This document shows positions 41,401-50,482 of a DNA stretch of 64,000 bases, piece after piece (position 1 is the stretch's first letter; each line of letters begins with the position of its first letter). A program made the position numbers and the translations under genes. The DNA is from Halomonas sp. MCCC 1A13316 (GTDB lineage: Bacteria; Pseudomonadota; Gammaproteobacteria; Pseudomonadales; Halomonadaceae), in the NCBI RefSeq assembly GCF_014931605.1, contig NZ_CP053382.1, positions 3,596,001 through 3,660,000 of the forward strand. The letters are read 5' to 3'. The notes under the pieces were generated by a model that did no database searches, was not told the DNA's origin, and saw only the letters and a list, made by a program, of their open reading frames with translations.

Positions 41401-44400
41401 GCGACGTCTCTCAACTGAATCCGCTCGATTTTCCTCTGCACGGCAGTCGCCTGATCGAGGCGAGTGCGGGAACGGGCAAGACCTTCACCATCGCCCTGCT
41501 CTACGTGCGCCTGGTTCTCGGCGCCCGCTCGGAGGCCGACGACGCCGCATTCGAGCGCCCGCTCACGCCGCCCGAGATCCTTGTCGTTACCTTCACCAAT
41601 GCCGCTACCCAGGAGCTGCGCGAGAGGATTCGCGCGAGGCTGGTGGAAGCTGCAGATGTCTTCCTAAAAGAAGCGGCTCCCAAGGCTGACGCCGGATCAG
41701 CCCCGACACAACAAGATCCGCTGCTACTAGCACTGCGTGATCAATACGATCCCGCCACTTGGCCCGCCTGCGCCCGGCGCCTGCAGCTCGCCGCCGAATG
41801 GATGGACGAGGCCGCCGTCTCCACCATCCACAGCTGGTGCTACCGCATGCTGCGCGAGCACGCCTTCGACAGCGGCAGCCTGTTCTCGCTCGACCTGGAA
41901 AACGACCAGACCGAGCTGGAACTCGACGTGGTGCGCGACTACTGGCGCAGCTTCTACTACCCGCTGAACCTCGACGAGTTGGCCACCGTGGTGCGCCACT
42001 GGAGCACGCCCGAACAGCTGCACACTGCCGTGCGCGGGCTGATGCCCGAAGCGGAAGCGCTGAACAAGGGCGCCCCGCCCCCCGCCGAAACGGTCGCCAA
42101 CGCCCAGCATGAAACCGTCGAGCGCCTGGCCCAGCTCAAGGCCCCCTGGCCCGCATGGTTGGACGAGTGCGAGGCGCTGTTCGAGGAAGCCGCCCAGCAG
42201 AAGGCCTTCAAGGGCCAGAGCTTCAACGCCAAGAGCCGTGCCAACTGGCTCGGCGCGCTGCGCGAATGGTGCCAAGGCGAGGCCACCTGGCCAGGCCTGA
42301 CCGATGCCGCCTGGAAGCGCCTCACGCCCCAGGGCATGGCCGATATCTGGCTCAAGGGCGAGCCGCCGAACCACCCGGCGCTGGCCGCACTGGAAGCACT
42401 GCAGGACGAACTTCGCGCCCTGCCCGACCCCTACGCCGACTTGCTTACTCATGCCGTGCACTGGTGCCGCGCGCGGCTCGACCGCGAGCAGGAACGCCGT
42501 GCCGAAATGGGCCCCAACGAGCTGCTCACGCACCTCGACCGTGCGCTCACCGGCCCCAACTGCGAGGCGCTGGGCGCACAGATCCGCCGCCAGTTCCCGG
42601 TCGCCCTGGTTGATGAATTCCAGGACACCGACCCGGTGCAGTACCGCATCTTCGACTGCGTATACCGCATCCGCGAAAACCGCCGCGAGTGTGGAGTCTT
42701 CCTGATCGGCGACCCCAAGCAGGCGATCTATGCCTTCCGCGGCGCCGACATCTACACCTACCTGCGCGCCCGCCGCGACACCCAAGGCCGCCACGTCACC
42801 CTGGGCACCAACTTCCGCTCCAGCAGCGAGATGGTCGAATCGGTGAACCGCTGCTTCGCATTCGCCGAGGCGCACCCGCCCGGTGCGTTTTTGTTCAACT
42901 CGCCCCAGGGAAACCCCGTACCGTTTCTGCCCGTCGGCGCGAAAGGGCGCAAGGACTCACTCACCCGCCAGGGCACCCCGTTGCCGGCCATGACCCTGTG
43001 GCAGCTCGATAGCGACGAGCCGCTCTCCAAGACCGCCTATCACGGCGTGATGGCCGAGCGCTGCGCCTCCTATATGGTCGAACTGCTCAACGAGGGGCAA
43101 GCGGAGCGAACTGGCTTCCAGGGTGAAAGCACCTTCAAGCCACTCAAGCCCTCCGATATGGCGGTGCTGGTCAACGGCCTGGGCGAGGCGCGGGCGATTC
43201 GCCAGGCGCTGGCCCGGCGCGGGGTGAAGAGCGTCTACCTCTCCGACAAGGACAAGGTGTTCGCCTCGCCGGTCGCTGCCCAGCTCGACGCCTGGCTGCG
43301 TGCCTGTGCCGAACCCGAGGATGACAGATTGCTGCGCACCGCCCTGGCCTCCCCGGTGCTGGGGCTCGATATCGCCACCTTGGATCGGTTGAACGAGGAT
43401 GAGCTGGCCTGGGAAAGCCGCGTACTGCAGTTCCGCGACTACCATCGCCTATGGCAGCGCCAGGGCGTGCTGCCGCTGGTGCGCAAGATCATCCACGACT
43501 TCGACGTGGCCACGCGGCTGCTTTCGAGCGGGCCCGTCAGCGAGGGTGAGCGCTTCCTAACGGATCTCCTTCACTTAGGCGAACTGTTGCAGCACGCCAG
43601 CCAGGAGCTCGACGGCGAGCACGCACTGATCCGCTTTCTCGCCGAATCCATCGCCCACCCCGAAGGCCAGGGCGACACCCACAAGCTGCGCCTGGAGAGC
43701 GATGCCGACCTGGTGCAGGTCATCACCATTCACAAGTCCAAGGGGCTGGAGTACCCGCTGGTGTTCCTGCCCTTCATCTGTAGCCACCGCCCGACGAAGA
43801 AGGACGACTCGCCGCTGCGCTGGCACGACGCCGAAGGCCGGCTGCGCATCAGCCTGGAGGCCGACGAGGAGACCCTGGCCACCGTCGACCGCGAACGCCT
43901 GGGCGAGGACCTGCGTAAGCTCTACGTAGCCCTGACCCGTGCGCGCCACGCTACCTGGCTCGGCATGGCGCCGCTCAAGGGCGGCGAAGGCAGCGCCATC
44001 GGCCAATTGCTGGCCAACGGCGAGCCGTTGAGCCCGACAGGTTTCGCCAGTGCGCTCACCCAGCTCAAGAGCGACTGCGCCGCCATCGAGATCGCCCCGG
44101 CGCCATCGGCCCACGCCCAGATCGTCACCCAGACAGAACGAGAGACCAGCCTCGGCGAAGCACGCACACCCATGCGCCCCGCCCGCGAGCAATGGTGGAT
44201 CGCCAGCTATTCAGCGCTGCGCCTCTCGGGAGAAATGGTAAGCGCCCCAGTAAGGGCTGACTTACCGCCGAGCCCGCATGAAAGCGAAGCGCAGCGAAAC
44301 GGCAACCTGCCCGAGCCGGCCACCGCCATGGAAGCCACGGCGTTGGAAGTGATCGAAGAGCCGCACGACAGCGGCCAGAGCGAACCGCTGCCCTCTCTGC

Positions 44401-45188
44401 ACAGGTTTCCCCGCGGGCCCGAGCCCGGTACGTTTCTACATGGCATTCTCGAGTGGGCCGGCGAGCACGGCTTTGCCCGCGTTGCCCGCGACCCCGCCCT
44501 GCGCGAGGAGACCCTGGCCCGGCGCTGCCAGGTGCGCGGCTGGCAGCCGTGGCTGAATACCCTGCACGCCTGGTTCGGCACCCTGCTCGCCGCCCCGCTG
44601 CCGCTGCCCAATGGCGCGGGCAGCCTTACGCTCGAAACGCTGACGAGCTACCAGGTGGAGATGGAGTTCTGGTTCGCCTCGCGCCAGGTCGACACCCGCC
44701 GGCTGGACGCCCTCGTAAGTGCTTACACACTCCCCAGCCCGGATGGCAGCTCAGGCGCCAGCCTGCCGCGCCCCGCGCTGGATGCCGACACCCTCAACGG
44801 CATGCTCAAGGGCTTCATCGATCTGGTGTTCGAGCACGAAGGGCGCTACTACGTGGCCGACTGGAAATCGAACCACCTGGGGCCGGACGACAGCGCCTAC
44901 AGCCCCGAGGCGATGCGCCAGGCGGTGGCCGAGAAACGCTACGACCTGCAGTACGCGCTCTACCTGCTAGCCCTGCACCGGCTGCTCAAGGCGCGCCTGC
45001 CGGAGTACGACTACGACCGCCACATCGGTGGCTCGCTTACCGTCTTCCTGCGTGGCGCCAATGCCGAGAGCCGCGGCGTGCACGCCGAGCGCCCCCCGCG
45101 CCAATTGATCGAAGCGATGGACGCGCTGTTCCAGGGCGACGCCCGAGCGGCGAGCGCCGCCACCCAGGCAACGGAGGCGCCGGCATGA
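41397..45188 (+). CDS. recB: RecBCD exonuclease V, RecB helicase-nuclease
   Basis: The 1263-residue SF1 helicase has Walker A ASAGTGKT (22-29), VALVDEFQDTDPVQYRIF (motif II), LIGDPKQAIYAFRGADI (motif III), VITIHKSKGLEYPLVFLPF (motif V) and LYVALTRARHATWLG (motif VI). The C-terminal RecB nuclease has YYVADWKSNHLG (Asp1155, Lys1157). It unwinds and degrades linear DNA and loads RecA after Chi. Both junctions with recC and recD are ATGA overlaps. Confidence 0.97.
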   Translation: MSDVSQLNPLDFPLHGSRLIEASAGTGKTFTIALLYVRLVLGARSEADDAAFERPLTPPEILVVTFTNAATQELRERIRARLVEAADVFLKEAAPKADAGSAPTQQDPLLLALRDQYDPATWPACARRLQLAAEWMDEAAVSTIHSWCYRMLREHAFDSGSLFSLDLENDQTELELDVVRDYWRSFYYPLNLDELATVVRHWSTPEQLHTAVRGLMPEAEALNKGAPPPAETVANAQHETVERLAQLKAPWPAWLDECEALFEEAAQQKAFKGQSFNAKSRANWLGALREWCQGEATWPGLTDAAWKRLTPQGMADIWLKGEPPNHPALAALEALQDELRALPDPYADLLTHAVHWCRARLDREQERRAEMGPNELLTHLDRALTGPNCEALGAQIRRQFPVALVDEFQDTDPVQYRIFDCVYRIRENRRECGVFLIGDPKQAIYAFRGADIYTYLRARRDTQGRHVTLGTNFRSSSEMVESVNRCFAFAEAHPPGAFLFNSPQGNPVPFLPVGAKGRKDSLTRQGTPLPAMTLWQLDSDEPLSKTAYHGVMAERCASYMVELLNEGQAERTGFQGESTFKPLKPSDMAVLVNGLGEARAIRQALARRGVKSVYLSDKDKVFASPVAAQLDAWLRACAEPEDDRLLRTALASPVLGLDIATLDRLNEDELAWESRVLQFRDYHRLWQRQGVLPLVRKIIHDFDVATRLLSSGPVSEGERFLTDLLHLGELLQHASQELDGEHALIRFLAESIAHPEGQGDTHKLRLESDADLVQVITIHKSKGLEYPLVFLPFICSHRPTKKDDSPLRWHDAEGRLRISLEADEETLATVDRERLGEDLRKLYVALTRARHATWLGMAPLKGGEGSAIGQLLANGEPLSPTGFASALTQLKSDCAAIEIAPAPSAHAQIVTQTERETSLGEARTPMRPAREQWWIASYSALRLSGEMVSAPVRADLPPSPHESEAQRNGNLPEPATAMEATALEVIEEPHDSGQSEPLPSLHRFPRGPEPGTFLHGILEWAGEHGFARVARDPALREETLARRCQVRGWQPWLNTLHAWFGTLLAAPLPLPNGAGSLTLETLTSYQVEMEFWFASRQVDTRRLDALVSAYTLPSPDGSSGASLPRPALDADTLNGMLKGFIDLVFEHEGRYYVADWKSNHLGPDDSAYSPEAMRQAVAEKRYDLQYALYLLALHRLLKARLPEYDYDRHIGGSLTVFLRGANAESRGVHAERPPRQLIEAMDALFQGDARAASAATQATEAPA

Positions 45189-47617
45189 GCAAGCGCAGCA
45201 AGCACCACGACGACGCCACCCCCGACCTGTTCGCCGATCTCGGTGAGGAATCAGCAGGCGACGCACCCGACAAGAGCGAACCTGCCAAGCCGGAACTGCC
45301 CCAAGCCGCGCAGGGCAACGTAAAAACCGCGCTTCACGACACCCAAGCGCTGTTCGCCCTGCTCGACCGCTGGGTGGAGCGCAGCTGGCTGCGCGCGCTG
45401 GACCGCGCGCTGGCCAGCTTCTTCCAGCGCGAGGTGAGCGACGCCCCTCCCCTGCTGCTGCTCGCCGCCGCCCTTGCCAGCCATCAGCTGGGCCGCGGCC
45501 ATGTTTGCCTCGACCTCGCCCAGACCTTGGCCGCTCCCGACTTGGCGCTCTCGCTACCGCCGGAAGGCGACGACCTGAGCGACCCGCCACCGCTGCCCAG
45601 CGACCTGCTGGCAGGGCTGGAACTCGCCACCTGGCGCGACGCCCTGAACCACCCCGCCCTGGTGGCCGACGGTAGTGGTCCAGGCAACACTCCGCTGGTG
45701 CGCAGCGAACACGACGGCAACGTGCGGCTCTACCTACGTCGCTACTGGCAGTACGAGCAGGACATTCGCGGGCTGATCGGTTCCCGGCTCGAGGCTCCCG
45801 CTCAGGCAGAAGCCGACACCGCCACCCTGCCCCGGGCGCTGGCCGCACTGTTTCCCCAAAGCCATGCGCTCGACTGGCAGCAGGCCGCCTGTGCACTGGC
45901 CAGCCGCTCTCGCTTCGCGGTGATCACCGGCGGCCCAGGTACCGGCAAGACCACTACCGTGGTCAAGCTGCTCGCCCTGATCCAGGCGCTGGCCCTGGGC
46001 GAAACCACACAACCCGGCTCAGGTGCCCCGCGCCCGCTGCGCATCCGCCTGGCCGCCCCCACCGGCAAGGCCGCCGCACGGCTCAACGAATCCATCGCCA
46101 AGCAGGTGAATGCGCTCAAGCTAGAGGGCCTGGTCGATGCGACAGGTCTTACCGCTCAGCTTGAGCGCGTAGCGAGCGAAGACGAGACAAGGCGGAGCCC
46201 GACGAAAACGCGGAGTTTACGGGACGTAAATGAGCAGTTTGAGGAGGACTCCAACGCCGTATCGTCGAGCGCAGTAGCGCTGCTCCAAAACAGCATTCCC
46301 ACCGAAGTCACCACGCTGCACCGCCTGCTGGGCTCGCGACCGGACACTCGCCACTTTCGCCACCACGCCGGCAACCCGCTGGCGCTGGACGCCCTGGTGA
46401 TCGACGAAGCCTCGATGGTGGATATCGAGATGATGGCCGCCGTGCTCACCGCCCTGCCGCCCAGGGCGCGGCTGATCCTGCTCGGCGACAAGGACCAGCT
46501 CGCCTCGGTGGAAGCCGGCGCCGTACTCGGCGACCTGTGCCAGCGCGCCGAAGGCGGCCACTACACCCCGGCCACCTGCGACTGGCTGGAACGCGTGATC
46601 GGCATGCCGATACCCGAACGATACTGCGACGAAGCAGGGCAGCCGCTGGACCAGGCCATCGCCATGCTGCGGGTAAGCCACCGCTTCGATGCGAAAAGCG
46701 GCATCGGCCAGCTCGCCGAGGCGGTCAATCGCCCACTTGGTTCCGATCATGGTCAGAAGGAAAAGAAACGCGCCGTACGCCAGATCTTCCAGAAGGATTA
46801 CGCCGATATCGCCCGCCTCGCCCTGGCGGACGCCGACGATCCGGCGCTGGACCGCCTGGTGGTAAACGGCAACCCGGCCGGTTTCGCCAACAGCGGTGAA
46901 GGCCGACACGACCGCCGCGGCGAACCCATCGCCCCGCCGGTCGGCTACAGCCACTACCTGGAAGTGATGAAATCAGCGCGCCCCGCGCAGCCCTACTTCG
47001 GCGAAGGCGAAGCCCGCCAGCCCTATGACGACTGGGCGCGCCAGGTGCTCGCCGCCCACGGCCACTTCCAGTTGCTGTGCGCCCTCCGGAAAGGCCCCTG
47101 GGGCATACAAGGACTGAACCCGCGCATCGGCCGCGCGCTGCGCCGCGCCGACTGGCTCAAGGCCAGCGACCTGGAGCTGGAACAGGGCTGGTTCGAAGGC
47201 CGCCCGGTGCTCGTCACCCGCAACGACTACGGCCTGGGGCTGATGAACGGCGATATCGGCATCACCCTCGCCGTACCCGAAGCCCGCAGCGTCATTGATT
47301 CGCCCGGCAGCACCCTGCTACGCGTCGCCTTCCCGGCCAGCGACGGCAGCGGTAACATCAAGTGGGTGCTGCCCAGCCGCCTGCAGGCGGTGGAGACCGT
47401 GTTCGCCATGACGGTACACAAATCCCAGGGCTCTGAATTCACTCACACCGCCCTGCTGCTCCCCGACGCCCCCAACCCCATCCTCACCCGCGAGCTGGTC
47501 TACACCGGCATCACCCGCGCACGGGACTGGCTCACGCTGGTGGAGACGGGGCGCGGCATGCTGGATGAAGCGGTGACGAGGGAGGTGGTCAGGGTGAGTG
47601 GGTTGGGGAGGTTGTAA
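45185..47617 (+). CDS. recD: RecBCD exonuclease V, RecD helicase, with an in-frame insert
   Basis: The 810-residue 5'-3' helicase has Walker A ITGGPGTGKTTTV (about 247-259), VIDEASMVDIEMM (motif II), LLGDKDQLASVEAGAVLGDLC (motif III), and FAMTVHKSQGSEFTH plus LVYTGITRARDWLTLVE at the C-terminus. It is about 200 residues longer than E. coli RecD. Part of this is a stretch between motifs I and II (about residues 325-370, RVASEDETRRSPTKTRSLRD...) encoded by repeat-like DNA. The ATG overlaps the recB stop; the much longer upstream open frame is a shadow of recB. Confidence 0.94.
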   Translation: MSKRSKHHDDATPDLFADLGEESAGDAPDKSEPAKPELPQAAQGNVKTALHDTQALFALLDRWVERSWLRALDRALASFFQREVSDAPPLLLLAAALASHQLGRGHVCLDLAQTLAAPDLALSLPPEGDDLSDPPPLPSDLLAGLELATWRDALNHPALVADGSGPGNTPLVRSEHDGNVRLYLRRYWQYEQDIRGLIGSRLEAPAQAEADTATLPRALAALFPQSHALDWQQAACALASRSRFAVITGGPGTGKTTTVVKLLALIQALALGETTQPGSGAPRPLRIRLAAPTGKAAARLNESIAKQVNALKLEGLVDATGLTAQLERVASEDETRRSPTKTRSLRDVNEQFEEDSNAVSSSAVALLQNSIPTEVTTLHRLLGSRPDTRHFRHHAGNPLALDALVIDEASMVDIEMMAAVLTALPPRARLILLGDKDQLASVEAGAVLGDLCQRAEGGHYTPATCDWLERVIGMPIPERYCDEAGQPLDQAIAMLRVSHRFDAKSGIGQLAEAVNRPLGSDHGQKEKKRAVRQIFQKDYADIARLALADADDPALDRLVVNGNPAGFANSGEGRHDRRGEPIAPPVGYSHYLEVMKSARPAQPYFGEGEARQPYDDWARQVLAAHGHFQLLCALRKGPWGIQGLNPRIGRALRRADWLKASDLELEQGWFEGRPVLVTRNDYGLGLMNGDIGITLAVPEARSVIDSPGSTLLRVAFPASDGSGNIKWVLPSRLQAVETVFAMTVHKSQGSEFTHTALLLPDAPNPILTRELVYTGITRARDWLTLVETGRGMLDEAVTREVVRVSGLGRL
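46160..46290 (+). repeat. Repeat-like DNA element inserted in frame in recD
   Basis: About 130 bp with unlike composition and codon use: GAGCG...AGCGAGCGAAGACGA on the left, AAACGCGGAGTTTACGGGA then CGTAAATGAGCA in the middle, and TCGTCGAGCGCAGTAGCGC on the right, giving dyad-related ends. It resembles dispersed intergenic repeats of marine gammaproteobacteria as I remember them. No second copy lies in this window. Confidence 0.55.
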
Positions 47618-47678
47618 TAAAGCCCAAGGGGTGTCCTGAAAATCGACATGTATAGTTATCAAAGCAAGGGAGTTGCCA

Positions 47679-48440
47679 ATGAAGCACTACCGAAAAATCA
47701 AACATGTGAAACGCCACGGCCTTTCCCTGATGGCTCGGCTCGGCCGCTACGAGTTGGCAGTGCTGCTGTGCGTCTCGGTACTTTCCGGCGGGGTCTGGGG
47801 GTTCATCGAGCTGGCCGATGCCGTCACCGAGGGAGAGACCCAGAGCATCGACGAGACCCTGTTGCTCTCCCTGCGCAACGCTGCCGATCACACTGATCCG
47901 CTCGGCCCAGGCTGGGTCGAGGAAATGGGGCGGGACTTTACCGCGCTCGGTGGGGTCGGCGTGCTTGTCGTGATCACCCTTGGCGCCCTGGGCTACCTGC
48001 TACTCGCCCGGAATTATCGCGCGGCGCTCTTTGCCTCGGTTGCGGTGCCCGGCGGCATGCTGCTCAGTACGCTGATGAAGATGGGCTTCGATCGTCCTCG
48101 GCCCGACCTCGTGCCGCATGAAGCCATGGTCTACACCGCAAGCTTCCCCAGCGGCCACTCGATGATGTCTGCCGTGACCTACCTCACCCTGGCCGCCCTG
48201 CTCATCCGTGTACAGCCAGCGCTGAGGCTGAAGGCTTACCTGCTGATACTGGCGATACTGCTCACCCTGCTGGTGGGTATGAGCCGTGTCTACCTCGGCG
48301 TGCATTGGCCGACGGATGTACTTGCCGGCTGGACCGCCGGAGCGGCCTGGGCCGCGCTGTGCTGGCTGGTGATGCGCTGGTTGCAGCGGCGCGGGCAGGT
48401 AGAGACAGAGCAGAGCAGCTCGGGCACCGACGCCGAGTAG
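47679..48440 (+). CDS. PAP2-family membrane phosphatase
   Basis: The 253-residue protein has a cytoplasmic basic N-terminus and about five or six helices. The three PAP2 motifs are KMGFDRPRPD (motif 1), SFPSGHSMM (motif 2) and SRVYLGVHWPTDVLAG (motif 3), with catalytic histidines in motifs 2 and 3. It would dephosphorylate a lipid such as phosphatidylglycerol phosphate or undecaprenyl diphosphate. The ATG at 47679 has GGGAG at 6 bases. It lies between the recD end and a second, diverged copy of the recD end, so it looks like an inserted cargo gene. Confidence 0.88.
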   Translation: MKHYRKIKHVKRHGLSLMARLGRYELAVLLCVSVLSGGVWGFIELADAVTEGETQSIDETLLLSLRNAADHTDPLGPGWVEEMGRDFTALGGVGVLVVITLGALGYLLLARNYRAALFASVAVPGGMLLSTLMKMGFDRPRPDLVPHEAMVYTASFPSGHSMMSAVTYLTLAALLIRVQPALRLKAYLLILAILLTLLVGMSRVYLGVHWPTDVLAGWTAGAAWAALCWLVMRWLQRRGQVETEQSSSGTDAE

Positions 48441-48496
48441 GTGCCCAAGCGTTGGGAGCCGGAGCATCAAGACAGTGCTGCGGCTGCCAGCGCCTT

Positions 48497-48634
48497 AACC
48501 CCATCATCACCCGGGAACTGGTCTACACCGGCATCACCGGGGTAAGGAACTGGCTGACACTGGTGGAGACGGGCCGTGGGAGTCTGGATGAGGCGGTGAC
48601 GAGAGAGGTGGTAAGTGTGAGTGGGCTGGGTTGA
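48497..48634 (+). pseudogene. Second, diverged copy of the recD 3' end
   Basis: NPIITRELVYTGITGVRNWL, then TLVETGRGSLDEAVTREVVSV, corresponds to the last 45 residues of RecD at 47474-47617. By hand alignment 114 of 135 bases match, and 14 of the 21 differences are at third codon positions. The helicase upstream of this piece is absent. It cannot be a gene by itself. Confidence 0.88.
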
Positions 48635-48778
48635 ATGTAAAGGAGCCGATATCCCCATGCTGGTAATTTCGGCTTTCGGCCAAGAGAGTTTATTTAGGAT
48701 ATGCTGATTTAACGTCTGGGTTCAACCGCTGGTTTGGAGCGGCAATAAAAACTGGTCGACTGCAGCCCCTGGTTAGCT

Positions 48779-49336
48779 TCAATTGCAAAGACTCTCTGAC
48801 CTCTCGATCTTACTAACGTCCGTAGCTGACCCCGCAACTGGAATTATAAGAAATCCAGTGCCCGCAAAGGCAACCGATTGGCTCACTCGGCCTTGACCAT
48901 AATCATCAAGGCCTAAAACCGTTTGACCTGTCCCAAAACCGATGAAAACATTTCCGGGCTCACCTGCCCCGGATGCTATGTATTCTCGGTCCAGCTCAAT
49001 GCGGCCGTTTTTGAAATTAAAGTCTTTTCCGGCTTCGAACGAGGATTTTTTGACAGCCACTCCATTAGATATCGCAGAAACCACTAATACATTACTGCCT
49101 TCCTGCTCGATGAAAATTGCCTCAGGCTTGCTTTTTATCTCAAACCTTTTCGGCCATATTATATCGCTCAGGCAGGCCGATGCTGAGCCATCCGAAGGGT
49201 CGCTACAGTTTTTATAGCAACCTTCAAAAGCCTTTAGGTCGGCCAGCTCAGCGAAACCTAAGTCATTATCAGGACCTGTCGTGGACGCACAGCCAGTAAA
49301 AAATAGCATTGGCAGAAAAAGCATAATTCGGTTCAT
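48779..49336 (-). CDS. Putative lipoprotein, AT-richer than its neighbours
   Basis: The 185-residue protein has a lipoprotein signal (MNRIMLFLPMLFFTGC, lipobox FTGC with the lipidated Cys16) and a small beta-rich remainder (KDFNFKNGRIELDREY; NVFIGFGTGQTVLGLDDYG). No domain is recognised. Codon use favours A/T endings (AAA, GAA, ATA), unlike the GC-rich genes around it, which suggests acquisition by transfer. It lies just beyond the duplicated recD tail. Confidence 0.75.
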   Translation of the reverse strand: MNRIMLFLPMLFFTGCASTTGPDNDLGFAELADLKAFEGCYKNCSDPSDGSASACLSDIIWPKRFEIKSKPEAIFIEQEGSNVLVVSAISNGVAVKKSSFEAGKDFNFKNGRIELDREYIASGAGEPGNVFIGFGTGQTVLGLDDYGQGRVSQSVAFAGTGFLIIPVAGSATDVSKIERSESLCN

Positions 49337-49529
49337 GCTTAGTGATCCTATCCACAAATGAAAGACAACTAACTGACGGGTCCCTGATGATCAATCACAC
49401 GGGATCCGACGCATATGGGCCATCCCTGTGCGCATGGACGTGTCGTTATGTGTTCTTGTGTTTCAGCCTAGCACTGGAGCATGGCTTTTCCCATGCGCTG
49501 AATCAACGAAGTCCAGCCAGAGCTGTTCG

Positions 49530-50393
49530 CTACGGAAACAGAAACCGTACCTCTTCCACCCTCGCCCGGAAGAACGGAAAGTACGCCTCCGTGCCGAAGT
49601 GATTGCCGCCGTCGACTCTGGTGGGCAGGGTGAAACCATCGAAGTTACGGAAGTCGTCGAGATAGCCGCCGAAGGGCTGAAGCCGCCACTCCTTCTCGGG
49701 TTTGGCGTTGCTCCAGCGCTGGAACTGTACCCAAATCGGGCGGCCGTCTTCGGCCACGGCGATCTCTATCGCTTGCTCCAGGGTGCCGTGGGTGATGACC
49801 GCTCGTGCCAGGTTTGGCTCGTCGGTCTCTTCCCAGCGCACGCCATGTTGCGGTAGCAGGCCGGCGGGTGTCCAGAAGGCGGCCTCCCCTGCCACACGGC
49901 CGAACGACGAGCGTAGGTGGTTGTCGTCGCTTCCTGCCCGGGCGACGGGTAGCGTGCCGTTGAGCCAGAAGCGCGTCCAGGAACGGCCGTTGGCCATGCC
50001 GTCCGAACCGCTGAGTTGCATGAATCCCGAACCGGCCCGAATCCGCCAGATGAAGCCGTGGGGCGGGGCGAGTATCTGGTGGGCGCGCATGGGGCGATAG
50101 CCCGGCGCTTGCTTGTCGCCCAGGCCGAGCTCGCCGGTCATATGGATCTCGCTGACCACATGCAGCGGTGTGCCCGGGGCGATGGTATAGAGGAAGTAGC
50201 GACGGGCGGCGTCGGGCAGGCCTTCGACCATGGCGGGATCGAACGTTTCGACGGTGGCGGGCGCCTGGGATTGCAGCCAGGCCCAGGCCGTGTCCATCGC
50301 GCGATTATCGGCCAGGCGCCAGGCCTGCATGGCCAGTACGCCTGTGAGTACCAGCGCCAGCAGCAGGCCAGCGGCCACTCCGAAGTAGGCCAT
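49530..50393 (-). CDS. DUF6544-like membrane-anchored protein
   Basis: The 287-residue protein has one N-terminal membrane helix (YFGVAAGLLLALVLTGVLAM) and a large extracytoplasmic domain containing GLPDAARRYFLYTIAPGTPL, HQILAPPHGFIWRIRAGSG and RWSNAKPEKEWRLQPFGGYLDDFRNFDGFTLPTRV. That pattern matches the DUF6544/DUF6920 family of unknown function as I recall it. The ATG at 50393 has AGGAG at 7 bases; the frame extends to a GTG at 50414 without one. Confidence 0.7.
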   Translation of the reverse strand: MAYFGVAAGLLLALVLTGVLAMQAWRLADNRAMDTAWAWLQSQAPATVETFDPAMVEGLPDAARRYFLYTIAPGTPLHVVSEIHMTGELGLGDKQAPGYRPMRAHQILAPPHGFIWRIRAGSGFMQLSGSDGMANGRSWTRFWLNGTLPVARAGSDDNHLRSSFGRVAGEAAFWTPAGLLPQHGVRWEETDEPNLARAVITHGTLEQAIEIAVAEDGRPIWVQFQRWSNAKPEKEWRLQPFGGYLDDFRNFDGFTLPTRVDGGNHFGTEAYFPFFRARVEEVRFLFP

Positions 50394-50482
50394 TCGGTTT
50401 CTCCTGCGTTTCACCTGGCGCTCTTCCTCTCGTCGGTGCGGCGAGCAAACTCAGCGTACCGGGTGAAACGCGAGAGGCAGCT

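Noticed and set aside
44453-45184. Upstream extension of the recD frame
   Set aside because: It overlaps the recB nuclease domain in another frame; the ATG at 45185 overlapping the recB stop is the normal coupled start.
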